This document shows, piece by piece, positions 45,341-58,700 of a DNA stretch of 64,000 nt. A model generated the notes under the pieces. The model was not told where the DNA came from. It made no database searches and worked only from the letters and a program-made list of their open reading frames with translations. This DNA comes from Cryptomeria japonica (lineage: Eukaryota; Streptophyta; Pinopsida; Cupressales; Cupressaceae), in contig NC_081409.1 of NCBI RefSeq assembly GCF_030272615.1, positions 616,574,755 through 616,638,754 on the forward strand. The letters run 5' to 3'. The position numbers and the translations under genes are program-made. The stretch's first letter is position 1. Every line of letters begins with the position of its first letter.

Positions 45341-46635
45341 GTCATAGGACATATTTGACGAAAGATATGATTGCTATATTAAAAAAAAAAAAATTAATTA
45401 TATACAACTTGTGAAACTAAAATATTATAAAAAGGAAATTTTTGTGAAAGGTTAGTAATGAGACAGTACATTTTTAATAAAAAGAATATTTAAGACATAA
45501 ATATTGGAACCTAAAAAATTGCATGTAAGATGTAAACTTTTTGAGTCAATTAATTAAATTCGAGAAAAAATAATTTCTTGAATTTAAAAACTTAAAAAAT
45601 CATGTATCTTAACTTTTTTTAAATGTAAAAAATGATCAAAAAGAAAATCACAATTATTATTGATGGAGAAACAATTGAATAATAATGATTTAAGAAAATT
45701 TGATTGCAATAGTACTAGCCTAACGACAAGTACTAATAAGCTTTGAATTTTCTCATGAATAGAATCATCCTTCTTATTCTTAATAAATTCTTTATCACTC
45801 TTCTCTATAAACATGTGTTATCATTATTGTTTTGTTCTATGGGATATGACTCTTACCTATTTATGAACTAATCTCCTAATATAACTATTAGTTTCTAAAT
45901 AAAGCACCCTTCTCCTACATATTTGGAGTGGTAAATTCAACAATAAGAATAATAATAAAATAAGTAGTGAATACTAGATATAGTTTGAATGTAATAAAGT
46001 TTATTAAGATCAATAGAAGATTAAGTTCCTATTCTATTATTCTTCTCATTCAATTTGTTGTAAGTGTTTTTATTTATGTATTTTAGTTACTAGTTGACTT
46101 TGAGTAAGGGATAAAATTATGGTTTTTCCCTAGCAAAGGATCACCTGAGGTGAACAATAGTTTAATTTTTTTATATTTATAATTTCCTTCTTGTTGTAAT
46201 ATTTTGTAGATTTTTAACTAGTACATGAGGTTTGAATTCTCATTTATTTAAGAAACATTCCAATTCTAGATTAGATTTGTATTTTACATTCCACTCTGTT
46301 AGAAATGAAATTAGGGGATTATAGAGTAGAAATTTGTGCCACAAGTATTCTCTATAAGTTGTATTTATACCCCAAACTCAATAGTAGAAGAGGGAGAGGA
46401 GGTTAGCGCATAATGTAGAATCAAACAAGATGAAAAAATAACCTACCAACATAAGTTAAATACCATTCATGACATGTTACACAAGTATTGATCAATTCCC
46501 ATATATTAATGTGATGTCTATTTCATTTCTATCATTCCATTATATATATTATCCTTTATATATAAAATTGTCATTCTTCTTATATTCTAGTATATAACAT
46601 CATCTATCATATATCTACTCTTCTCTATTACATGA

Positions 46636-47763
46636 TGTTGTGCCTGTGAAGTATGGTACCTGCAGCTGCAACACAAACACTCAATAGATCATTAAAAGAA
46701 TGGTTAGCAAATTAAAAACAAATGAAATATGAACCATGACAAAGCGACCTATCGCCTCCTAAGAAATGCGAGTATGGATTTGATCTTAGATCTGGATAAG
46801 CAATCCCAGTGACTTGACTACACCTAGACAGGGGATTTGAAATGATAATGATATGCAAGCTAGATGAGATTAATTATGCTAAATTGATCCAAGAGGCTAA
46901 TTAAGCAATGATGATGATGATGCAATTAAGATAGAAACGAGATTGATTAAGCTACATGATTCAACAATTATGCTAGAATATGATCAAATTAAGCTAGATC
47001 TAAGATGCAATTGCTTATCATAACAATGCTCAAATGATATGCTAGAATGAATATGCCTATAGTAACAATTCCTAAATTGATAATGAGATGGGATCCTTTG
47101 TGCTCCAAATGGGGATATTTATAGGATTTCCAAGGCCAGGGGTGACGTGGAAGGAATCAACGGTCAAGATTGAATTTGAAGATATCATGGGTGAAATTGG
47201 AGGAGGTTGGAGAAGAGTTTGGAGGAAGGGGCACTTGTCATATTTGTGGTGACAAGTGTCAAGGAGCCTTTCTCATCAGAGGGCAAGTGTCCAAGAGAGG
47301 AGACATGTGGTCAAAGTGCCATGTGTCTCAAGGGGAGAATATCCACACCATATGAGGTTAGGATAAGGAGGTTAGGATGTGCAAGATAGGATAGGGTTAG
47401 TTAAACCCAAGGTTTAGGTGGAATGGTTAGGTTAGGTGGTTAGAAGTTAGTAGGCATGTGGGTAATTTGAATTTAAAAATTCAAATAATAGGAAAAGACT
47501 AATTAATTTTCAACAACTCATAAATTGATTTGTTTTAATTAATTAGGGGATTAGAAGAATTTAATTAAATGGGGGGAGAAATAATTAATCAAAGGGGACT
47601 ATTGAAATGAATCTATTAAATATATACTTAGATTTATTAATAAGTAGATGAATGGGAGAATTTAATCAAATTGCTAATGAATTCAATTAAATTAGGAAGG
47701 GGGATTAATTAAATAATTGCTTATTTAATTAATTATCTTCAGACCATTTTTTAGGTGTATACA
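46636..47763 (-). mobile_element. 3' LTR of a minus-strand LTR retrotransposon
   Basis: Read on the minus strand it starts TGTATACACCTAAAAAATGG at 47763 and ends GGCACAACA at 46636 (1,128 bp), with CATGA outside the left end. A promoter-like CCTATAAATATCCCC lies near 47124-47110. A 13-bp palindrome, ATTAATTAAATAA/TTATTTAATTAAT at 47704-47733, sits near the LTR start, like those in the Ty3 element at 49331. The start TGTA(T/G)ACACCTA is shared with that element, suggesting a related Ty3 family. Confidence 0.7.
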
Positions 47764-49330
47764 TTTTGCCCCTCTTTGAAGCGAGGTGTGATGACGCGTT
47801 GATTCAAAGAATAATCTCATTTTGATGATGATATTGGTTCGATAGGATGCCCCAAACATTGATTGATAAATTGTGGTACGATGATGCCCCTCGGGAGATC
47901 AATTGAGATAATTAACTTTTGGAGTGTTTGAATTGTGCGAAATTGATTTCCTGATTAGAAATGATTTGATTTTTTTCACTGTGGTTGATGAAAGTGTGAG
48001 TTCTATGATCATGGTGATGCGGTTCTTGATGTGATGATTGATAAAGCTTGATTGATTAGATTGATAAGATCGAGATTTAGTCTAGTTTCAGGAATGACAC
48101 CTCTTGTATAAGACAAAGATGATCAAAGCGTTTGGTTTTAGGAACGATATATCCTATATAAGACTTGATCAAAATGTCTGCTTCCAAGAAAGATACATCT
48201 TGTATAAGACATGATAGAATAGATTAGATACGATTGATTGATAAATTGATAAGGTTGATTGGATAAAGAACTAACATTTTGTTGATAGCAGGTTGCAAGA
48301 AGATTCAGATATGCTGATGTTGGTTCTGTTGAGGGGGTAACATAAGATTTGCATTGGGTCAACAATATCTGGAGAGAGATGAGTCATCATTCTGATTGTG
48401 TATACACTTATGATGATACCTTGATGATTCCTACAATAGATTTTTCTTTGGATAAGATGAGCTTGTGGGATCCCATGTAAGAATGAAATGCAAGCTAAAT
48501 GCAAATGCAAATACAAATGAAATGCAAAGTTATGATCAGACCAGTCACTAGGTTATTGTGTTTTGTCATCATTGAGATTTTTCTTTTAAAATGTGGGAAG
48601 TGACTGCAAACATCGATGGTATAATTAAACCATGACGACCTCGGTACTACTTTCCTAGATTTTGATATTGCAAGTTAGCACAAGCATCGAGGTATAATTG
48701 AACCGAGATGACATGAGTGTTGCTTGCATAAAACAAGCAGTATTAACCATTTATATATGCAAATTAGAAATGTCTTCGATGATACTTCGATGATCATGTC
48801 CTGAGACAAATTTGCACATATTAATGATTAATTTATAGATAGCAAACAAGAAAATATCATGTTCCTTCCTTGTTCCTCTAGTCAGAGATATCATGGAGTC
48901 ACTCAGAAATCATGATTAATTTATAGATTAATTGAAAAGTGTGTGATGTGCTTAGACTGACATGTGATAGTTTGATGGTGGACAATTTGATCTTGTGTTC
49001 AACATTGGATGTGTCTCAGTTTTTCGTTTGACAAGAGTTGTCTAATTATTATTTTTCTTGTTTGATGAAGCCCAAAATGATCAAAAATGTTGCCCCCAGC
49101 TAGGTGCAGGATTTTGCCCCAAGCCTAGAAACAAAGTCATTATGATATACCCAATGATCCAAACCATGGTGAGAAATCACCTGCGATGCCCGCGTATGTA
49201 CAAAGGTTCTTATTATGGATATGAACAGTGTTGATGGAAAATGAATGCAAGCGAAAGGATGCATGAACTAATAGATGGAAGAGCTAGCTAACAGATAGTG
49301 CATGTTTGCGAGGTTTTCACCATCTGTTTG
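47764..49330 (-). mobile_element. 3' internal region of the minus-strand LTR element
   Basis: A polypurine tract (minus strand AAAGAGGGGCAAAA, 47764-47777) touches the LTR. Beyond it is non-coding 3' UTR-like sequence. It has a three-fold degenerate ~45-bp repeat around CTTGTATAAGACA (about 48085-48215), a GCAAATGCAAAT-type low-complexity stretch (48480-48530) and two units around ATAATTRA loops (48610-48705). It is cut at 49330 by the plus-strand Ty3 element, with no pol visible. Confidence 0.65.
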
Positions 49331-50090
49331 TGTAGACACCTAAAATTGTCATGTCTAATTAAATAAATATTTTATTTATTTAATTATCTAAGCCTAATTC
49401 TTCTATTAATTAAATAAATTTTTATTTATTTAATTAATTCATTTTCTAGCCTTATTTCTCATTTAAATAAATACATTTATTTATTTAAATTATCCTTTTC
49501 CTAAATTAAATAAATATTTTTATTTATTTAATTGTCCTACTTCTTCTATTAATTAAATAAATATTTATTTATTTAATTAATTCATTAACCTTTTCCACCT
49601 ATGACACATGTCATTCATCTCTTAATTCCTACACTACCTACCTCTTTCATTATTTTGGTATTTCTTTTACCTACCCTCTAATCCTAGCCGACCTCTCTTT
49701 TTACACCTCTTAATCTTAACCCTCCATTTCATATTGTGTCTTCTATTTAAGAAGATGCTTTCTTCATTGTCAAACCCTAATGACTAATCTTGAAGACTTG
49801 GCTACACTACGATCATACTTGCAACCACATTTCGTTCTTTGTTGAGCTCTTGTGCATACAAAAATCTGAGAGCAAATATATCAAGCAAGATCAATGGAGA
49901 TAGGAAGAATGGAGATCAAAACCCTATTGGACATGTGATGGTATAATCTTTGTGATTTCATGTGATTTTGCATTGTCTTAGGTAATCTTCATATGTTATG
50001 GTGGATCTTTGTTGATTGTTAGGCTAGGGTTTAGTGGTTGGATTCATTTAGCCTTTCAATATTGTTATTATTGTTATCCATTTTCACCAT
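49331..50090 (+). repeat. 5' LTR of the Tat-lineage element
   Basis: It starts TGTAGACACC; the target copy would be GTTTG (49326-49330). A TATA-like CTATTTAAG is at about 49744. The 3' end is put near TTTCACCA (50089) because the primer-binding site follows at 50099, but the spacing is unusual, so the end is approximate. Confidence 0.7.
49356..49581. repeat. Five AT palindromes in the LTR
   Basis: Palindromes with 12-15 bp stems at 49356-49386, 49405-49438, 49461-49490, 49504-49533 and 49548-49581, starting every 43-56 bases. Stems vary slightly (TAATTAAATAAAT, ATTTAAATAAAT, AATTAAATAAAT), each matched by its own complement. Confidence 0.92.
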
Positions 50091-50098
50091 ATATATTT

Positions 50099-50116
50099 TG
50101 GCATGCCCAGTGGGAC
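50099..50116 (+). other. Probable primer-binding site of the Tat element
   Basis: TGGCATGCCCAGTGGGAC, starting with the TGG that pairs with a tRNA CCA end. Its layout is like Tat-type sites, but I cannot name the tRNA from sequence alone. Confidence 0.6.
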
Positions 50117-50218
50117 TCTTCTCCCTTTGCATTTAACATTTTTGTTGCAAATTTTGCATTTTTGAAGTTGCAGATCGGACACTTTTCGACAACATTTTAG
50201 GTATTTCCACGTCTGAGA

Positions 50219-50470
50219 GCGTTCGGATCGCGTCTCTGAATTTCAGAAGCGTATGCGGGATCGGGAATCGTGCCTGTGTTTTTGCCAAATTTTTATTTTG
50301 CAGGTTTTCAGAACCGCATCTGTGTATCCGAAACGCGTCTGTGTTGCATCTGATCGCATCTGCGTCCTGGAAGAGCGTCTGTGTGTTCTGAGCGCGTCTG
50401 TGAATCACAGAACCGCGTCTGTGTCGTACAGACGCATCTGTGTCTGGTATAACAGCGTCTGTGTTTACTG
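50219..50470 (+). repeat. GCGTCTGTGT decamer array, first block
   Basis: About ten degenerate copies of (A/C)GCGTCTGTGT at irregular 18-30 base spacing, some facing reverse copies (CACAGA...TCTGTG), so local hairpins form. CpGs are kept in most copies. Confidence 0.85.
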
Positions 50471-51689
50471 TTTTGAAATTTTCAATTTTGCTTTGATTCA
50501 ATTTTTTGCATTTCGCGCTTAGGGTTTCAGATCTGGTTTTATTTTTTTTGCACTAACCCTTGCAGAGCTAACCAAGTTTGTGCAGCTTGTTTTGGAAGAA
50601 AAAAAACGTTTTTGTTGAAGGCCCCTTTTTCACAAAGTCTTTTTGGGTTTTCTAAAATTTACCTAACTTGTGTGCTTGCAGGAAGGGGTTATCATTTGAA
50701 ACAACCCAAACTACTAACAAATTTTGTTGCAGGTCCTTGGCCAGGGTTTTTGAGATTTTGTTGTGTGCCTTGTTTTCATAGATTAGCAAACACTTCCATT
50801 GGTGCACTAAAATTGAATCATTGTCTTTTGTGTCTTGAGCAATAGGCTCTTTTTGTTTAATCTTTAGAGGGCCTGTCTTCCCGTGTGGTCATTAGGACTA
50901 CCAGTGAGAAGAGAACGACCCAAGTGGTAGCGAGGAAAACCCACCTCATCCGAACCACTATAATCAAATGTATTCATGGTGAAAACTATGGATAACGTGT
51001 GCTGATTAGTTCATACCGACACTATGTCTCCCCATAAACCCGTTTGATCAAATTTATTTGATCATTTGTAGGGCATAACCCCTACCGGCTGGGAGCCTTC
51101 TGTATTTACAGAGCTGAAAGTGCCGCATGTATGGCCACATGAGCGGATGCCCTTACTAGCACCATTTTGTTTTAGAGGCCCAAATCCTTCCAATTGTTGG
51201 GGCAGGAGGTCGGACCTCTGGTAGCGGCCCACACACATACGGTTCTTAGTAGAGATACAAAGTTCGCCATGGGGAGTTTTCATGGGGACTGATGCTTGGC
51301 TGACCCGAGAAGTGAGTGCCGAGGGTGGAGCCAATGAGGTCAAGCATCTAAGTATCCGCTCTGAATAGCGTAGCCTCGGGGGTAAAACCCTATGTGGGAT
51401 CAAAAACTATTGTCTTGGCCAGCCATAAGAATTGTGCTTGACTTATTTTAAACATTCAAAACATTCAAGACCAAACAACAAAACATTGTGTCTTTTGTGT
51501 TTTCAAGTGTATGCAAAACATTTTACATCAAACAACACACTTTTCTTGGAGTCATTTTGGAGTCTAAACACTTGCAAACATTGATTCCTCATCAACATTG
51601 CGTCCTCTTGTCATGAAAAACAGTTAAACAGTCGGATTTGGTCACAGCAAAAACAACTTCACAGATTGGAAAAATTGCACGAAATTTAC

Positions 51690-51925
51690 AGAAACGCGTC
51701 TGTGTCTGTTCTAACCGCGTCTGAGTCATCTAAGCATGTCTGTGAAGGGCAGAATATCGTCTATGTCTGTAACAGTGTCTGTGTCAAACAGAGACACGTC
51801 TGTGTCTGGGAATCGCGTCTGTGAAGGGCAGAATAGAGTCTGTGTCTATAACAGCGTTTGTGTCAAACAGAGACACGTCTGTGTCTAGGAATCGTGTCTG
51901 TAAAGTATACAGAAGCGTCTGTGTC
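51690..51925 (+). repeat. GCGTCTGTGT decamer array, second block
   Basis: About twelve further copies. Inside the block a ~78-base unit (GTCTGTGAAGGGCAGAATA...CAAACAGAGACACGTCTGTG) is tandemly duplicated (about 51749-51826 and 51827-51903). ACAGA/TCTGT hairpins recur. Confidence 0.85.
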
Positions 51926-52415
51926 CAGGATTGAAAATTTCACAGTCCAACAAACAAAAGAAATCAGTTTTGGAATACTTGAGCTTCCTAGGTTGTTTCT
52001 TCAGGTTTCATCTAGCATTCAACCTATCCTTGGGTCTCATACAGTCCATCATTGCTTCACATCTCATTTTATATTCATACTTGTCTAAACTTGAGTCAAA
52101 AGGTCACTTGCTTGTCCTCATCATACTTTGTCAACACACTACATACAACAACACTTTGCTAAGTGGTCCCTCATCAAGGTTTCTTACCTTTGGGTCTCAT
52201 TTGGTCTTACTTAGAGTCAAGGTCAGCTTACCTCATCAAGAGAAACTATCCTCTCTTTGGAAGTCACACCTACTCTACTACATACATACTTGGTCTTACA
52301 CTTTGGACATTGCAAGTACACCTCAAAATTCATTTACATTCCATACAACTCTTGGTCTTCCATACTCTTTTCATTTTTCATCTAGTCTCTCACATCTTGG
52401 TCAAACACCTAGTTC

Positions 52416-52793
52416 ATGGTTGAAACCCGCCTTCAAAAATCTAGGAGAAAAGCTAAAGAAGCTCAAGAATCCACAAACATGAGTTCTTATGAGTATGACA
52501 ATGATTTATTTTTCAATCCTGAACACACTACATTGCCTGACATGGATGTTTATAAACACATTCCAAATGTGGAAAACATAGACACTACAAACAACAATGC
52601 TACACACAATGACAATGTGGACAACTTTTCAATACAATCAGCAGATATAGAAGAATCCATAATGAATCCTCATTTCAATAGATTGGTTGAAGAGATAATG
52701 AAGAGGGATAGACAATACTTCTTACACATGATGGCACAAAGTGGAGCCAAGATACCTCATGATTTTGACATGTCTCAACTTATGGAAAACTGA
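52416..52793 (+). pseudogene. N-terminal piece of Tat gag
   Basis: 125 codons, basic at the start (RLQKSRRKAKEAQE) then acidic and Asn-rich. Its TGA at 52791 is followed in the same frame by the main ORF with no gap, so it is the natural N-terminus of gag rather than a separate gene. It shows no known domain. Confidence 0.7.
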
Positions 52794-52796
52794 CCT

Positions 52797-55700
52797 TTGC
52801 AACAAACTCACTCCAACATGGATCAAAGGAGACCTAATAGTGGAGGAAATAGAGGACCACATATGGTACCTAAATCACCATCAGCTTTGCTTCAAAAACC
52901 AGAAATCCCACATACACACGGTCAAACATATGATACTTACCTTCGAAGACCATTATGGAAGCCTTATGCAGATAGATATGCTCAATCACATGCTCAAGCT
53001 ATGGATCAATCAAAACAAGTGGACATTCAAAGGCATGCTCAAAATTTGGACACAAGGAAACCTCATGTCAAATTTGGGGGCAACACAATAGAACATGACA
53101 TGCCTATAGAATATGGTATACATGCACAAAATAGATATGGGGTTCCTCAACATGAAGCTATACCAAGTGCTCCATATATGCCGCATCAATATAGACCTCC
53201 ATATGGACATGTCTACGATCAGTATCATCCATACATGCAACAAGCTCCTCCTCAAATGGGTGTTTCAAACACGGGGTATGTTACAAGAAATAGATCTCCT
53301 CCCAAGAGTAATTTGGAGCAACAAATAAGAGATTTACAAAAGAAAATGGAGGACATGAGTACACCAAAACCAACATACACTATGAGAGATATATGTCCTT
53401 ATCCATTTGATAAGAGCATCCCAATGCCTCCATTTCCTGCACACTTTGTGACACCAAAATTTGACAAGTATAGAGGAAAAGGAGACCCCAAGGCACACAT
53501 AAGACAATTTTTCACAGCTTGCATTGAGGTAGCGGTAGAAGAAACATATTTGATGAGGTTGTTCCCGCAGAGCTTAGGAGATCAAGCTATGGAATGGTTT
53601 TCTCAATTACCTCCCGGTATTAAGTCATGGGGTGATCTAGCAGAGGCATTCATTCAGCATTTCTCCTACAATATAGAAACAGATATCTCAGTCACTACTC
53701 TATGCAATACTAAGCAAAAGGAAGGAGAATCTTTTGCGTCATTTTTACAAAGATGGAGAAATCTAGCTAGCAGATGCTCTTGTGAAATCCCACAGAAACA
53801 AATGGTAGAAATGTTCACTCAAAACGTTAACAAGGATATTGGCTATGATCTCAGGAAAGCTTGTTTGTCCACCTTCAAGGACGTCATTGAAAAAGGCTTA
53901 GCGACAGAAAAGGTCTTAATTGAACAAGGAGTCATTAAGATATTCAAAGAAAACAAAGAGGACTTTAAAGGAAAAGACAAGCCAAGATTTTGGAATAAGA
54001 ACAAGAATACAGTTAATGATGGTGTTGTTGAGGCCAACACAGTGAGACCCAAATTCGTCTTTTCGGGATCAAGTTCTACAAACAATCAAGTATATACTCA
54101 AACAACTTCCAGATCACGAAGGAAGTACACTCCATTGGGAGAACCACTTGAATCAGTCTTCAAAAATCTTGTGGCAAACAAGGTAATCACAGTTCCAGAT
54201 TTTCCTCCATATGAACCAAAGGTTAAGCCGAATTGGTGGAATGATGATGAGTATTGTGAATTTCATAAGAGCAAGGGTCATAAGACAGGAAATTGCCATC
54301 GACTGAAGAACATTGTGCAAGATCTCATTGATAGAGGTGACATTGAGATTGAGGGACATTCATCTAATCAAGAACATGAGATGTTTAAGGAACCATTCCC
54401 AAAGCATGACAAGGGAAAAGGTAAAGCCATAGATGATCAAGCCAACTATACTAGAGCACCTTACAACTATGACTCAACTATCAACCACATCTCGATGGAC
54501 AATCATATCTCTACTATTACTATCAAGAACAAAAATCCTGAGAATCCTCCTCAGAGACCCAGGATTGTTCTAAGAGGTGTGGGATCTTCGTCCGAGTCTA
54601 CCTCTGAATGTCATGTTACAACCCGTCGAGGTAAGATTACTTTGCTAGGTGCTTCCACTAAAAATGCCGCTTCTTCATCAACCAAACCAGAGTATGACCT
54701 TGTAGAACAGTTAGGGAAGACACCCGTGCTCATCTCCATCCTTGAGCTATTACGCATATCTCCCGCACATAAAGCTATTCTTGACAAAATCTTGAGAGAC
54801 ACCGCCATTCCTACTGATCTGAACATGGACCAGTTTCAAGCCATGGTGGGATACCTTTCCATTCCACATTCCCTTACATTCACAGAAGCCGATGATGCAT
54901 CTGTAAGTCAGCCACATAATGCACCATTACATATTGAAGCCTTCATACACAAACATCGAATAAAGCGAGTCCTGATAGATGGAGGAGCTGGTTTAAACAT
55001 TTGTACATTGAGCACCATTAAACAATTGGGATATTCTGACAAAGCTGTGAATTCTACAAATCAAATCACCATCAAGGCCTATGATGATGAAGAGCGTTCA
55101 TCCAAGGGCACAGTCACCCTACCTCTAAGAATTGGGCCAGTCATAAAGGATGTGGTTTGTCAAGTCCTAGATCTAGATCTCACATACAACATATTGCTAG
55201 GACGTCCTTGGATTCATGAAATGAGGGCAGTCCCATCAACATATCATCAATGCATTAAGTTTCCTCATAATGGAGTCGAGGTAACAGTCAACGGTGATCC
55301 AAATCCATTCATATTTTGCAATAACCTGAGATCACATACTGAGACCATCATTCCTAGTAATCGTGAAGTTGTTCCTTCTTCGGCATACATTGACCCTGAG
55401 TCATTGAAACCTTCGACATCAAAACAAGGTGAACTTAAAGGCAAATTTCAAGACAAAGGCATGGGAGAATACACTCTAAATCAGACAATGTATTTACGAC
55501 AAGTCGTGAGCTCTCCAAAAGAATATGGAAGGCCACATCCTAACAAACAAATCTCCATCATGGCATTCAAATGGGATCCTACTACCTTTCAAAGATGGGG
55601 CGAACTGGAAGAGGAAAATTTATACAAAATGCTTTACAAAGACATTGAAGAGGACACACAAGATCGGATCAATATACCCTGTGAGAAATATGGCAAAGGC

Positions 55701-58700
55701 TTCAAGATTCTACAAAAATTTGGGTATGATGGAAAAAGCCCTCTTGGGTTACGCAAAGAAGGCACTATGGAGCCCTTACAACCTAAATTGACTGTAAAAA
55801 GGGAACGCTCAAAGGGACTTGGTTTTCTGACTTCCAAGATCCACACTAAAAGGATAGAAGAGGCATCACAAACCAAAGTTGCCAAAGTTCAACAAGAAGA
55901 TTACTATTCCACAGATTCCAACGAATGGGAATGGGGTTCAGACAAATCCTCCAGTGACTATGAGCTCACCGAGACATTCAGAGAGCCAGATGAACCCACA
56001 GAAGAAGAAGAATTTTACAAAAAATTCAGAGTTGGTCAAGAAACAACTCATAAGGATTTCCCACAGTCTTCGTTTCAAGGTCTTAGGTCGAAATCACATA
56101 GGATGAGGACACCTGTCCCAGAGTGCGCTAATAGTGACGACAATTTGGATTCGCTCACGATCGAAACTGATGAGGAGAGTGCCATCGATGACCTCGACGA
56201 TTGCCTCGATATACCCGAATATAACCACATCTTCACTCTTAGCCCTACAAACTCCGAAAACATTAAAAGCCTTCCCCTTGTTCACCACCAACTTATTGAC
56301 TGGGATTATGAAGGACTAGCACAATTTGACACATTTCAAAATGACGAAGCTGTTATTGACTATCTGGGCATACGAGATGATCTTCCCCCTGGGGACCACA
56401 AAGCAGGATATACCATAGAACTCAACAACGTGGCATATTTCGGTGAGGGTGTCGGACCTTCCAGTCACAAAAATGTGAAAATAAGAACAAAACAAGGGTC
56501 TTATGGTGAAAACCACACTGTGGCGCTATCTGACTCCAAAAAAGTAAAAAGAAAGGACGTATCTGAGGGCGAAAACCTCTCTGAGGCACCCGAAAATGGA
56601 AGGCTCGACATTCTCCCAGCATCATATGAGGAAAAATCATCTATGTTGGTAGAGGAGACTATCAAGACAAACATTGGTACAGAAGAGATTCCACACAACA
56701 TATTCCTGGCTCAATCCTTGACAGAGTCTGAAAGATTAAAATTCATAAGCTTCTTCAAAGAACGACAAGTCAACTTTGCAGGGTCATACGCTGATATGCC
56801 TGGACTAGATCCGGATTTGGTAATGCATCATTTGACAGTCAAACCGGGGGCAAAGCCAGTGAAACAGAAATTAAGGAAAATGCATCCACAAGTGGCATTA
56901 CTAGTCAAAGCAGAGCTGGAGAAATTATTGGATGTCGGATTCATACGCCCAATTGATTATCCTGAATGGATCTCCAATTTAGTACCTGTCAGTAAACCAA
57001 ATCGCAGCATCAGAATATGTACAGATTTTAGAGACATCAACAAAGCTTGTCCGAAAGATGACTTCCCATTACCAAATATCGACTTGATTGTTGATCTCAC
57101 AGCAGGTCACGAAATGTTATCTTTAATGGATGGGTTTTCTGGTTATAATCAAATCAGGATTGCACCCGAAGATCAACACAAAATATCATTCACTTGTCCG
57201 TGGGGAACTTTCTATTGGAATGTCATGCCCTTTGGGCTAAAAAATGCAGGTGCTACATATCAAAGAGCAATTACCACTATCTTTCATGATCTCATGCACA
57301 TAACTGTGGTTGACGATCTCTTGGGAAAATCAATAGACAGAGATACACATTTGGACATACTTTCAGTCGTCTTTGATCGGTTGGAAAAATACAAGGTAAG
57401 ATTAAACCCCAAGAAATGTGTCTTTGGAGTAACCTCCGGGAAGCTCCTAGGATTCATTGTGTCCAAAAGAGGAATCGAAGCCGATCCAGCAAAAGTCAAG
57501 GCTATCTTGGACATGTTGCCACCCAGAAATATCAGTCAACTTCGATCTTTACAAGGGAGACTCCAGTCCATACGAAGATTCATAGCACAACTGGCGGATA
57601 AGTGCAATCCTTTTCAGCACCTGCTACATAAAAACATCAAATTTAAATGGGATGAAAACTGTCAACAGGCTTTCCAGACGCTCAAAGATTATCTTCTAAA
57701 TCCGCCAGTTCTGATGCCACCAGTTCCAGATCAACCACTGTTATTATACATTTCAGCTACTCCAACAGCACTGGGGGCACTCTTAGCGCAACAAATTGCT
57801 GACGGCAAGGAAAAAGCAGTGTACTATATCAGTCGCACATTGGTGGGATATGAGCTAAACTACACACCAATCGAGCGTGCATGTCTCGTTGTGGTCTTTG
57901 CTTCGCAAAAATTACGACATTATATGCTCACTCACAAAACTAAGTTGATTGCAAGAATTGATCCACTAAAGTATCTTCTCAACAAAGCTACACTTACTGG
58001 TCAACTGGCCAAGTGGGTAATGATCCTGAGTGAATTCGACATCGAGTACATGGACAGAAAAGCAATAAAAGGACAAGCAATTGCAGATCAATTAGCAGAT
58101 GCTCCCATGATAGATGATGTTCCTCTACAGTCAGAATTCCCAGATGAAGCAATTTTAACAGTATCACATGCAAAGCCATGGCAACTATACTTTGACGGCT
58201 CATACACACAGCATGGGGTAGGAGCTGGTATTCTCTTTATAACTCCTCAGGGTGATTCTATACCAAAGTCATACCGCTTATCATTTCCTTGCACTAACAA
58301 TATAGCGAAATATGAGGCATTAACAACTGGATTACGAATCGCGGTTCAATGGAAGATCCAAGAACTTCATGTTTTTGGGGATTCTCAACTGGTTATCCGT
58401 CAAGCAACTGATGATTACCAAACAAAAGACGGAAAACTAATGCCTTACAAACAACTGGTAGATGATTTGAAACAGCACTTCATAAAGATAGATTTTGAGC
58501 AGATACCAAGAGAGCAGAATCGTGCTGCAGATGCCATGGCTACAATTGCTTCACTAATTGACCTACCTCAAAATGAAACCTGCTATGAATTCCTGGTAGA
58601 CAACCTGTTGGTTCCTTCATATGAGATCACTCCTACTGAAATGATATGCGTTGTTGGTCCCGAATCCCAGTCATATGGGTCCATATTCACATACCTTCGC

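Larger units (their letters stand above)
43021..46630. other. AT-rich sequence, no gene
   Basis: Strongly AT-rich. Apart from the tRNA-like stretch and the 116 bp duplication listed separately, I see only poly-A and poly-T tracts and short meaningless frames such as 45584-45814. Confidence 0.55.
50117..52415 (+). other. Long non-coding leader of the Tat element
   Basis: 2.3 kb between primer-binding site and gag. It has two decamer arrays (listed separately) and a less AT-rich middle part (about 50870-51430). Within this is a perfect palindrome TGATCAAAT-TT-ATTTGATCA at 51045-51064. The frames here (for example 51062-51403 minus, 51931-52482 plus) resemble no protein. Packaging or translation signals would be expected here. 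Confidence 0.6.

Noticed and set aside
50133-50522. Repetitive frames on both strands in the Tat leader
   Set aside because: They arise from the GCGTCTGTGT decamer array, which keeps several frames open by chance.
52416-52793. Separate small gene upstream of gag
   Set aside because: Same frame and directly continuous with gag-pol across a single TGA, so it is the gag N-terminus.
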